This document shows positions 36,166-46,910 of a stretch of DNA of 64,000 nucleotides, in pieces. This DNA comes from Tetmemena sp. SeJ-2015. Lineage: Eukaryota > Ciliophora > Spirotrichea > Sporadotrichida > Oxytrichidae. Where the stretch lies: positions 206,551 through 270,550 of the forward strand of contig JAJKFJ010020950.1 of the NCBI GenBank assembly GCA_027382625.1. Reading direction: 5' to 3'. Numbering within the stretch: the first letter of the stretch is position 1; the number at the start of each line of letters is the position of its first letter. Made by a program: the position numbers and the translations under genes. Under the pieces are notes generated by a model. The model worked only from the letters and a program-made list of their open reading frames with translations, was not told the origin of the DNA and ran no database searches.

Positions 36166-38483
36166 AATAAGGAAGTTAACGTGGCTCTCCCTTCTCCTTT
36201 AATTTAAGCAATCCATTTACTTTATATTTGAAATTAGGTCTCTAAAGTCACTCATTTAAATGAAATAGGAGTTATATTTTTCAATTATGAACATTTTAAT
36301 TGGTATTTTAAAACCTATTTTATTAAATATTTGATACTCATTCAGATTAAAGCGCGAGCATTTCTAATTGCTAATAGAGAATTACCCAAATTGAAATATT
36401 TTTGAAATTTGAAAAAGGAAAATCCCTTATAACTTTTATAAATGAATTTATGCATAACTTATATTTTATTAATTATTAACTATTATGCAGAGTTCAATAA
36501 AATTAGGTGATAGGTTAGAAGAAAAAAACAATTTGATTACTTAAAAATAAATCATTAGTTTTTGGTGTGGAAAATAACCTTAAAAATGCAAATTAAAATC
36601 CATTATTCCCATTCAAAAAAATAATTTTTTATTCTTATTACTTTTATATGTTTAGATTAGAAGTGCATTTTAGTTTAATAAGAATTAAGAAGATATTAGA
36701 AGAGAGTTGGACCAGTCGTTTTAATTGGCTTAAATTTACTTTGAAGTGATTTAAGTTACAAATTTATATAATTAAACAGCAATCACCTTCTTTCCTCTTG
36801 CCTAACTGTTGTCGCCCTGAATATTTCTATAAATACTATTACTACTCCAACTACGAAAATCTAAAACTATTTTATTTTATTTGATTTTCGCGCTCTATTC
36901 GTCTATCCAAATTTGCTCCTCACTACTATATATATATTCAAAATAGTTTTAAAATCTTTTTTAAAAATGTATTAAAAAATAAAAAAAAATATCTTCACCA
37001 TTAAAACTTCTAAAAACTCAAAATTGTCCACAAATTTTATATATTTAAAATCCAGAAGTTAAAATTTTAAATGAGAATGAAAAAATTTCGAGCAAAAAAT
37101 TAATCTCTAAGAACCTAATTTATAATTTGAAAGTATAATGATAGATTATAATTTAGACAAATTATATTTTTAAATTGAGTAAAGCAAGGAAGTAGAATTG
37201 AGAGGATCTGATTATTTGAGATATTGATGAAGAGAGGGTGATAAAATTAGAATATGTTTCCAATAAGATGGATTGCCCTTTACTCAAGCAAGCACCCATC
37301 TCCATTTTTATATTTTATTTATTTATCCCTAGTTATTCCAAGCTTTTAAAATACAAAAAAAAATTGAAAAATTCATCAATAAAATTTCTTAAATATTTCT
37401 TTGAAATAAAGTTATTTATTTTTAAAATAAGGAGCAATTTAAACCCCACAAAATATGCATTTAAAGATAAAATTTCTTCTAAATATGGATATAATTTAAC
37501 TATTAAAATTCTCTATCTTAAAAAAGTTTCCTCTTTTTATTTGCAATGAAATTTTAAAAGATAAATATTCTATATGAAGCCTGGGTATTTCGACATTATA
37601 TAGTTTAATTATTAACAAATAATGTTTGCTAAATGCTAAATCCATAGCTTTTATCCTAAATGGTTGTTTTCAAGAATATGGGTTTTTTCTAATTCTTTGT
37701 TGGTCCTCATACTATCCCATATATAGTTTGGTGACGCAAGGACTCACCATTAAAAATAAAGTTACAAATTTATAATTATATTCTGATTAACGTGCATAAC
37801 AAGAACCTATATCCCAAAATATATAAATTCAGAAATTGAATACCCTTCATCTATTAACCCACTCCCGAAATTAAACTCTCCTAGTCAAGATGCATCGATT
37901 GGACCCTATCTTACAAAATTAAAGTATAACCTAAATCTAGGAAATTAAATGAAGAATCTTAGAGAGCCAGGGGGTGGATTTATGACAATGGGTAAAATTC
38001 AAGATGAGTTATAGAGTGGTGAATCATGATTGAATCCATGCAGGTTTATCTCACTCTCTTATCCTCTCCAGCTTTCTCTATTTTTATTGGGGATCCCTTC
38101 CCACTCTCTATTTATGATGGGCTCAAATATCTATATTTACTGTCTGAGTCTGCTTGAGGTGCAGAGGCCACTCTCACATAGTCTAACTTTATTAAACTTT
38201 TAACTCGTCTGCACCAACCTATTTACTCGATTACATTTACTCTTTCCAAAATAAATTTATTATATTCTTATAAAGCAATTTGAATTCAAATTTTAACTAC
38301 TCTCACGATTTACAGAGAACTCAAAATCATGAATTTAGTAATTCAGCGAGCTTACTTTGCTAAGTAAAAATTAAGGAGGAGCCCTGCGTTTGTGGATAAG
38401 ATAAATCTCAAGAAAAAAATTAATTACTCTATCGATATATAAGAATTATTTTTTTTGTTGAGAAAATAGATTAACAATCAAAA
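36166..38483. other. AT-rich germline region
   Basis: Extremely AT-rich. The 103-codon plus-strand frame at 37238-37549 is Lys/Ile/Phe-rich and looks like chance. No gene, RNA or clear repeat supported. Confidence 0.35.
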
Positions 38484-39083
38484 ATGGCTGATGAGCTCGG
38501 GTGCATGCTGATTGAGAGAGAAGCTAGCGACAAGGACGAGAAATTCAAATGAGAGTTAATATCAATCTGAAAACTGAATAAATTCAAATCGGCGCGATAA
38601 GGGCTAGCGAATTTTAAGAACAACTGTGGCCAGCATTTTATTCTAATCAGCAAATCAAGCAATTTTAATTTAAATAAATGCTTTGGGAGTTTTACACTAA
38701 ATTAGTAAAAATTCTTTAAGAGTAATTAAAAAATGGTTGCGCCAAACTCAATTTAATCTTATTTTATTTTTTATTGCGCTTTTATTCACTTATATGATAT
38801 ATTTTTTGCATCAATATTGTCTTTATTTTTTAGCATTTTTTTTATATTAATTGAAATTTTTTCGTAAATTATCAGTTTTAATTAATAATCACATTCTCTA
38901 TTTGAATTTGTGGAACTATTGAGCGAATAGGAAGTTTATCAGATTAAAGTGGAAGATGAGCATGGCCAGCGAAGATTAAGATAAAATGAGAATGGAGTGA
39001 GAAGTTAAAGGTCATAACTGTCAGGCACAGAGAATATTCTGGTAAATTAAAATGCTCTAAAGATAGAGAGTGCGATATGTTGA
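38484..39083 (+). CDS. Hypothetical protein with one clear IES
   Basis: ATG 38484, TGA 39081-39083. The frame MADELGCMLIEREASDKDEK runs into a 29-bp insertion flanked by a 10-bp repeat. After removal it continues SARQGLANFKNNCGQHFIL and stays open to the stop, leaving 561 bp (186 aa). The C-terminal part includes FVELLSEQEVYQIKVEDEHG and is hydrophilic. An AT-rich Phe/Ile-rich middle (38750-38880) could be a membrane segment or another IES in frame. No family recognised. Confidence 0.5.
38551..38579 (+). other. IES, pointer AAATTCAAAT
   Basis: 29 bp between 10-bp direct repeats 38541-38550 and 38580-38589. Without removal the frame meets TGA at 38550-38552. Confidence 0.7.
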
Positions 39084-39398
39084 TTATAAAAATATTTAAA
39101 CATTAAGAGTTAAACTAAATCGAGGATTTTACAATCCTATATAATATACTCAGCAACGAATAAATTAATTTGCCTTTGCCTTTGGAGAAGGTGGATCTTA
39201 AATTATTCCACAAATAGTTTTTATACAAATAATATCCTAAAGCCAATTTTATTTTTACAAAACAATATAATATATTTATATCTCAAATCAGGTATTAAAA
39301 ATATGATAACACCCAATTAATATATTCAGCAATATTGATTAAACCTATTAATTTTTATAATTAAAGTCAGCCTACTCATTTCGGAGAATGCGACTTTT

Positions 39399-39632
39399 CC
39401 ACCAACTCAGGACTTATTTTTTCTTAAATAGATCCATCTCCTGCTCAAAATATTATTTCATATGTGTCACATGACATAATATAGAAATTTTATTTTTAAT
39501 CAAACAGCTGTCTTAATATTCCACCAACTAACAGGAATATTTTTTCTATAAATATAGATCCATCTCCTGCTCAAATAATTATTTCATATTTACACATTGC
39601 ATAATATAGAAATTCTTATAGTTTAACCAAAC
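39399..39632. repeat. Direct repeat, two copies of about 110 bp
   Basis: Copy 1 39399-39505 and copy 2 39521-39632 share CCACCAACT, ATAGATCCATCTCCTGCTCA, ATTATTTCATAT and CATAATATAGAAATT in order, with 15 bp between copies. No frame. This is probably a local tandem duplication in germline-limited DNA. Confidence 0.8.
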
Positions 39633-40018
39633 TAAGTGATTAACTTTACTAACTTAATTTCAAAGTTCATAAAAATCATACTTCATACTGGTATATTGTG
39701 AAATTATTATTTTTAATTACTTAAGTTGTTTATGAGATCTACTCCTGCTTATTGAAATTAAGTTTTGTTTATTTATAATTTAATACGCTTGGTAGAAATA
39801 TCTTCGCCCCACTTAAATTATATTCCTTCATTCTCAGCCTACAACAAAAAATAAAAATATTTTTATCGCTTTTCCTTTTTCTGGTTTGGACAATTTTAAA
39901 TTTTTTGGGCCAAAATTTAATATTTTTTTGCCAAAATTTAGGATTTTTTATTTTTCTCTCTCTATTATTAAGCCTTGTAATATATTTGACAAAGACGAGA
40001 CAAATTCAACAAATTGAA

Positions 40019-42075
40019 ATGAACTCTGATTCAAATCCATCTATACTACCACCATTCGACCAGGCAGTTTGCAACTAAATGCATCAAGCCAAAGCTTCTT
40101 TGCGTCGTACTCAAACTACTTTCAATTACGCCCCCAACTAACTATTCGATTCTCTACCTCACTCTATTAACAGTCACGATACGAAACAGAATAAAAATCA
40201 TTGGCAATTAAATTAAATTCTAAATGACAAATTTATGTTTTGAAAACAGCCTTCCTCTCTATCGTAGCATATAAAAATAAATATTTATAGTGTTTTAGCT
40301 GAGACAGCACGACCATGGATTGAAAGAAAGTTAGTCCGATTCAGCTGTTAACTTCAATACCCAATCCACAAATAGAAATTTAAAATGTACATATGATATC
40401 TTGATTATATTTTGTAATAACAAACCAAGCAATATCATCTTTGCTTAAGTAAAGTTCCATTTAGCCTGGCTCAAGTAAAAATAAACTTTCATAAGAAGCA
40501 TAGTTATTTATTGCTCCACACATTTGACTCTGAGTGTGGATGATATTTCTTGCTCAAATAAGAGCTCAAACACTCCTGCATTATAATCATTTCAGCATCT
40601 AAATTATTGTGCCTTTCTTTATTTTTAATAATATTTAAAGCAACAAGCTCAGTTTCCCGATTTAAAATTATTAATTATCGAATGGCTTAAAAATTAACTA
40701 CTATAGTTTAAACAATTCTATTTAAATTATTATAGATATTTTAAATACTTGTCTTTCAATTTTTGATTTCTCAAGATTTTCAGATTTACCCACATCAGCA
40801 TCGAGAACCACTCTTAAATCTCACCCTAAATGCCTCCAATCTATCTATAAACTTATACACTTATATTTGAATCTCTCTAAGCGGTTAATTTTGAGAATTT
40901 ATTTATAGCTACAAAAAAGATTTTCTTAAATTATTTGAGAACTGGGGCATGCACTCTGGAAGTTAACAAAATATATTCTATTGAGTATCAAAACAGATTT
41001 GATAATTTTTAAAGAAGTCAAGATCATGCTCGGGATGATTAATTACACGAGGATTATGACCTTGTTAACTATGGAAGAGCAACATCATCGGGGGAAACTG
41101 ACGCTCCATCTCAGTAACAAAGAAACTCCGAGTAAATTTCAAACAATATATAAATATGATTGCTTGCACTCATTGAATTTTTATTTAATTTCTTAGATCA
41201 GATAAGTCATCGAAGAAACAGACAGCGACACAGAGGATTAAATAATCCTCTCTTTCAGAATTATAAAGAGCGATTAATTTTTCTATTAAAGGCAACCTGA
41301 TCCTAGGGCCCAGAGAGTCTCCACGCGAAGCAAGGTTAACTTTTCGCGGCTAACCGATGAGGAGAAAGTTTAGAGGCTCTAGAAGATGGCAACCAAGATC
41401 AAAAAGCTCAAGCAAAGGATCAGATCTTTAAAATCCTACCGAACCAAAAAATTACAGGCTCTCTAAAATAAGTAATTTGGTCTTCAATAAGTATTTAAAA
41501 AGCAGTAAATGCTTTTGTATTTCAATAAAGACAATTACGAAATTCGCAAATGGGTTGCTTCACTGACGGATTTCCAAATTGCCAACCTGCCGCATTAAAA
41601 TTCTAAACGTATTTAAAGTAATATAATTACATCTCTCATATAGATGGAGGGTCTAGAGACTATTTAAAAATTAAGGGAATTATTTCAGAGTTACTTTAAA
41701 GGTCTTTTTATGATAACCCCATGGGGATCCATATATAGGGTAGTAATTTAGAAAATTTTCCAAGCGGAAATCTTCAAGCAATCCCTGTGCTATAGCATTA
41801 GTTTATAGATATAAAGCAATAAATTTTCTATGTGCCTCAGAACCATCCATAAACTCAAAATCAAGGTTCAATATCCGCATTAGCGGCCGATTCATAAATC
41901 CAGGGTGCACCCACACGAATCACCCTAAATCTGTAGAAATTATAAACATTTTAGCCCAAATAATAAATCGATGTCTTCATTTAATTTAATGATTTAAATA
42001 CGCATGTTACTCACTGAAGAATCCTGTTCAGGAGGTGAGTATGATATCATAAACTGGCTGTGGGCTGGCTGCTGA
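40019..42075 (+). CDS. Q/N-rich protein with basic coiled coil (KIKKLKQRIRSLKSYR), copy B
   Basis: ATG 40019 (MNSDSNPSILPPFDQAVCNQ), TGA 42073-42075. Pieces: 40019-40240, 40780-40850 (uncertain), 40960-41155 (YSIEYQNRFDNFQRSQDHAR, then GRATSSGETDAPSQQQ). From about 41193 a single frame of roughly 290 codons stays open to the stop: IEETDSDTEDQ, RVSTRSKVNFSRLTDEEKV, QRLQKMATKIKKLKQRIRSL and, beyond, MEGLETIQKLRELFQSYFKG. The block from STRSKVNF to the basic coiled coil is shared with the gene at 30447, where it is interrupted; here it is continuous. The acidic plus basic-helix layout would suit a nuclear protein, but that is inference. Confidence 0.6.
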
Positions 42076-42985
42076 TCTAAGCTCCTAACAAAGATCATTT
42101 TTACATGAGTAAAGGCAACCTCCTTTTCATCAGAAAATGCACGCTTTCAGCAACTCATACATTCAAAATTATTTGGAATATATATTTTTCTTAAACTCCC
42201 AATTTTACCATCCTATTCCTAGCTTAAGAAAAAATAATATAGAAGAAGATAAAAATTGAGTTTAATTTTTGATAAGCTAGGATCAATTCAATTACATGAA
42301 TGGATTCATTTTTTTAATAAACTTATTTCAAATCTCATATTTTATTGCAGATTCAAGAATGGTGCCCAGTAAATCCAATAGTCAAGCTTCAAAACTCAAC
42401 TTCAGTATGTATTTGTGCATTTATTAGCTGCAATCAGGTGGTTGAAGGTGCCCTCCCATTACATATGACATACATCCCTTATATATATTTCAATATAATT
42501 TAAATGAGTTATAATAATCCAGGGTCCAGTTAGATAAATTATAAATCCCTAATCTCAATATTCAAACCTTACTTTTCTGTTGTCATCATCTATATGTTTA
42601 TGAGTGATTTGTATTCCTGCTATATTAAGTAGCAGGAGGCACTTAATTAAAATAAAATCACTCAGCGAATTTATTCTACGGCGGCTCGATCTTGGATCAC
42701 AAAAAATCTTGCCATCCTCCTCCATAAGCCCCTCTCATGAGATAAAAATGCTCATAGTTGAATATATAGAGTAAAAATGATTATGAGTTTTGGAATGATT
42801 CCTTAGAATTATATTCCAAACTAAATAAATTAGCCAGCAGATCAGTATACCCGTCTCACCCATGAAAATAATTGTTAGGAAATTTAAATTACTTAGCAGT
42901 GTAAAATATTTAGTAAGACCCAGAGTGGCTAAGTACAAGGAATCGGAAAATTTAATCTGAAGCTTTTTTTTACATACGTTTGAAG
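42076..42985. other. Spacer, no gene supported
   Basis: AT-rich. A short piece after TTTATTGCAG at about 42351 could be an exon but has no continuation that I can follow. Confidence 0.35.
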
Positions 42986-44029
42986 ATGGATTTAAAATTT
43001 AATCCTTAGGGAAACTTCACAGTTCCCACGTAAATCCTGTTTCCTCCTCCTGTCTAAGGCTAGACTAGAATGATAATACCTCAAGCTCAGCCATAAGAGT
43101 AACTAATGAATTTCACTTTTGTATACATAGATATGTTAGGATATAAATGAATGGGTAGGGAATCTTGTCACAAGATCAACTCAGAGGTGCCACTTAGATA
43201 TTCCCCAATCCCAACTGCCGACTTAATTAAGTCCACTTGCATCACGAGGATTCAAACTCCAAAGTTTAATAGAATTAAAGTACAATTTATTGATATTTTG
43301 AACTCTGCTGAGAAATTCAAAGTTAGCACTGTTTGTCCTCTTAAACCCGAATGCAAAGTGCAATAATCCACAATCACTTATGCCAACGGTCAGTTTTAGA
43401 CTCAGCCAAATCAAACCGCAATAGCTACAAAATAAGTCACATTATAATTATAATGATGTGAGCTTTTAATTAGCTCAGTCTTCAAACAATAGTGATGCTA
43501 TGGGGAATTCATATTATGAAGCGTAAGTTTATAATTCGTTTGGCAAGTGAAATGCCCGACAACGAGACCTGACTTTAATGGAAGGGTCCAAACAACTAAT
43601 GGTCGGCTATTCTCCCTCCTATATAATATATAAGACACATATTCCCTCTAAACTAGAAACCTCATTCTTTCTCCCTACTTGACTCACTATGATGCAGTTC
43701 AAATGAAATATATTGAGTAGTATTTTGAACTGTTTTTGTTCAACGCTGTCCTCAGTAAGTCTGTGAAGCGAAATGGAGGTGATATTGCCCTGCTTAATGC
43801 ATCTCGCAGTGGCATCTCCACTTTACAACTTGCTCACATGGCGTCAAGAGCTTGCAGATACAGCTACGCTTCTAAAAAATATATCATCATCATGAATGTT
43901 AATAAAAATTTACTTCTCGAGCACTATTAGCTCAGGGCACTAACTTTCTATCAAGACTATATAACTGAGGGTAGAACCCTCTTATTATAATAACTAGAAC
44001 GCTTACAGCATCAAATTTTAAAACATTGA
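42986..44029 (+). CDS. Hypothetical protein
   Basis: ATG 42986 (MDLKFNPQGNFTVPTQILFP), TGA 44027-44029. Pieces: 42986-43120 (Pro/Gln-rich), about 43200-43450 (IKVQFIDILNSAEKFKVSTV, ending in a Gln/Thr-rich block), and 43705-44029 (MKYIEQYFELFLFNAVLSKS, then GGDIALLNASRSGISTLQLA and a helical Leu/Gln-rich end). All use TAA/TAG as Gln. The breaks at 43120-43195 and 43450-43700 are introns or IESs I could not define. The antisense frame at 43223-43414 is a shadow. No family recognised. Confidence 0.5.
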
Positions 44030-44694
44030 TTAAATTTAAAAAACGCTAATGTTCTTAATTCAAAATAAAATTTAGTTAAAACCTCCTCTATTGTCTTTTC
44101 TCAAACAAATTTACTTATTCATAGAATGAATAATGCCATACACATAATTTTTTTTTATCTCAAGACTATAATGATAATAAGCTTAATATATTTATCTATG
44201 ACGTTTGTATGTTAATGATATTGATCTAGCTTTATAAAAATATTAAATACATTTTTAAATTTCTATTTGGTTGTAGCTGTCTCTTGGTTCTTATTTTAAT
44301 TTAGTAAGTGAAGATAATATGATTATTTTTTATTAGTTTTAGTTCTAAGAAGAGCAGAGCTTATCAGATATCTTCATTTCTAACTGTTATAGTATACTTT
44401 TATTATATTTAACTAAATGATTGTACACGCAATAGCTCCTAAAATATACACAAAGAGATAATATTCTCCATTATTATATTTCTATTTTTAGCTCCTAGGA
44501 AATATAATGAATAAATCAATCTGCTTAATCTCATAGCTATTCCGACTATTTTATTATATTTATCCTCTTCACCCCCTCCTAGCGCTTTTCCCAATCACCC
44601 ACTATTTTATTTTATTTACACCTTCAATTAAACTACCTCCTCATCCCTTATAACTCACTAATTTAGACTTCCACTCACTCATCCCTACTCAGAT
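44030..44694. other. AT-rich spacer
   Basis: No gene or repeat supported in this AT-rich interval. Confidence 0.35.
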
Positions 44695-44928
44695 ATATTT
44701 GAGTGTCTCCTCCCTTCCCCTCCTCGTAGAGTTTGGGAAGACATAGAATATTTGAGTGTCTAGCTGGTGGCTAAAAATAGAGACACTTCCCAAAAGTTCT
44801 GTGCAGTGAGAGGGAGGCTGTCGGGAATGAAGGGGCACGAATCGTTTGTTATTCTTGCTCGTAAAAACTTGGAAAATTCTAACTCCTCAAAAAATCAGCA
44901 TTTTAGCAGTTCTTTAAATATAAATTGA
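44695..44928 (+). other. Coding-like segment with a 14-bp pointer-like repeat
   Basis: ATATTTGAGTGTCT occurs at 44695-44708 and again at 44748-44761, 39 bp apart. From the second copy the plus strand reads LVAKNRDTSQKFCAVRGRLS, then MKGHESFVILARKNLE, to TGA 44926-44928, in a local GC-rich patch. It looks like a terminal MDS preceded by an IES, but I cannot find the rest of the gene. Confidence 0.4.
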
Positions 44929-45169
44929 AGTTTAAATCTTTATAAGTCAATGAGGAAGATAATTTATTCTTTGTCACACCTTGCGCATATGTAATAACCT
45001 AATTACAAATGAAGCAAAAGATAAAACATTTTCATATAAGAGTGTATTGATTTTTATATATAAATGAATCGAAGAAATCCGATTACTGAGTATAAAATCC
45101 GAATTATGAAACTTTATTTTAAGTTTTTAATAGTTAAGCTCATTTTTTATTGAATTAGAGCGGACAGTA

Positions 45170-45357
45170 AAATTTGATGGGACTATTAAGAGGTTGCTTG
45201 GGTGGAGGAGAAAGCTGTTAGGAGTGATGGATCACGTTCTCTAGAAACTAGTTTTCCTCTAGCTTAGAATCTTTCCCGAAGGCCTCCTCTCCTATTAGAT
45301 AGAAGAATTTCACTAGAGCAATAATCTCACCCCAAATAAAATTTAACTCATAGGATA
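45170..45357 (+). other. Isolated coding-like segment
   Basis: Plus strand reads FDGTIKRLLGWRRKLLGVMD, then a Leu/Phe-rich stretch containing three TAG/TAA Gln codons (HVLQKLVFLQLRIFPEGLLS). It is GC-richer than its flanks. No start, no stop and no partner exons were identified, so it could be part of a scrambled or distant gene, or chance. Confidence 0.3.
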
Positions 45358-45923
45358 AAATATATTTGATCATAAAATATAGCTAATTAAATAATTAGGA
45401 CAGTCTTATTAAAGACAGGAGATATATTTAATGCAGATTGTGAGGGTGAGAGTGAAATAGAATTGAAAGAAAGACCTCTAGAGCTCCACTAAATAGCTCC
45501 CTTATGTATCAGTCATTTTAATAACATGCTCTGCAGAGTACAATCATTGTCTATTTTTATGCTCATGCGCTCTGTCCCTCCCTATTCTAGCTTTATTTCA
45601 CGTATTATCTTCTTCTTCATTCACAACAAATAATTAGTGCTATTAAGTGACTAGATTTTTTATTAGGATTCTCATTCTTTTTTACTTCTGGGAGTTCATT
45701 TATCAAAATTGCAAATAAGATTAAATACAATCCTTAATCTGTGTTTACTCTATGAATTACAAATACCTCCTCACAGTGATAGTTATTTTTTCCTTCTAAA
45801 GTTCTAATTCTCTTTTACTAAGTGACTGCGAAGACTCTACAATTTAAGGGTGCTAAAATAAGGTAGAGAAAAAATATTAAAGCACATTAAGTGAGATAAT
45901 ATTAAATATTTCAGGAATTTTAA
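45358..45923. other. AT-rich spacer upstream of thioesterase gene
   Basis: No gene supported; contains the promoter of the 45924 gene. Confidence 0.35.
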
Positions 45924-46778
45924 ATGGAGGGAAGTGCTAAATTCGGATACAATTTAATCAAGAGGAACATGGATATAATCCTCACCCCAGTGGCTGAGCA
46001 CAAGTACACTATCGTGTGGATGCATGGCTTGGGAGACTCTGCCCAAGGCTTTCTCGATTTCTTCTATACTAGGGATCCAGTAGTGCCTAACTAGGTAAGC
46101 ATCAATCGATCTAATAAGTAGAATGAATGAGCTCAAAGATAAGATCTTAACTTATGTTTTAGAATACTAAAGTGGTCCTGTTGAACGCACCTTAGCAAGC
46201 AGTAACGATTAACGGAGGTATGAAGATGAACTCTTGGTTTGACATATTGGGCCTGGGAAGAGACATTAGATTCGATGAGACTCAAGTGCAAAAGAGTTGC
46301 ACCCGAATTTAAAAGGTGCTGGACGAAGAAGCTACCGCCTTGAATAATGATCACTCAAAGTTGTTCATAGGGGGCTTTTCTCAAGGCTGCAGCATGGCTA
46401 TTCATACAGCACTTAAAATAAATATCTTTATTTATATCTTAAAGCAAATAAGAGATAAGTTATTTGTAACTTGCTTACCCTCATATGCTTGGAGGAGTGG
46501 TTGCCTTGAGTGGATTCGTGTTTCCATTCATGCTAGATATAATAGAGCAAGATAAAGAGGGAACTTTCGATGCGAAGAAAACGGGATTGAAGATATTCGC
46601 ATGGCACGGGAAAGAAGATGATGTTTTGGACTATGAATAGTGCAAGAAAACTTATGATAGGCTCACATCCACTGGCTTTGAGACTCTTGAACACCACAGT
46701 GAAGAGTGGCTTGGCCATTCAGTCAGCCCTAATGAAGTCAAAGAAATCAAGAAGTTCCTTAGCGGAGTTATGGTTTGA
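45924..46778 (+). CDS. Acyl-protein thioesterase / lysophospholipase
   Basis: ATG 45924, TGA 46776-46778. Family blocks in order: YTIVWMHGLGDSAQGFLDFF (oxyanion region), VVLLNAPQQAVTINGGMKMN followed by SWFDILG, LFIGGFSQGCSMAIHTAL (Ser nucleophile in GFSQG), VVALSGFVFPF, IFAWHGKEDDVLDYEQCKKT (acid) and EWLGHSVSPNEVKEIKKFL (His). The enzyme depalmitoylates proteins and hydrolyses lysophospholipids in the cytosol. One intron, 46095-46162 (GTAAGC...TTTAG), and one 54-bp IES with pointer ACTT. Removing both leaves 729 bp, exactly 243 codons (242 aa), normal for the family. Confidence 0.93.
46415..46468 (+). other. IES in thioesterase gene, pointer ACTT
   Basis: 54 bp between ACTT 46411-46414 and ACTT 46469-46472. 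Removal gives HTALAYPHMLGGVVALSG. An intron reading is not possible in frame. Confidence 0.9.
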
Positions 46779-46910
46779 GAAAAGGAGACTTAATTTAAGA
46801 TCAGGAAATAAACTTAACTACTTAAATGAATCATCTTTGGCTAATAAATTAATTAGAAAGCTCTTTTAAGCTACACCTTAGCTATTTTATTTTTCTCTTT
46901 ACTCACTAAC

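Noticed and set aside
37238..37549. 103-codon plus-strand frame
   Set aside because: Composition is that of random AT-rich DNA (Lys, Ile, Phe, Asn) with no flanking signals; with TGA as the only stop such lengths are common.
43223..43414. Minus-strand frame within the 42986-44029 gene
   Set aside because: The plus strand carries a longer frame with TAA/TAG Gln codons that continues on both sides; the minus frame is its complement.
28815..45923. Complete germline transposon (for example a TBE element with transposase, or terminal C4A4 repeats)
   Set aside because: I found no transposase motif and no tandem C4A4/G4T4 tract anywhere in the window.
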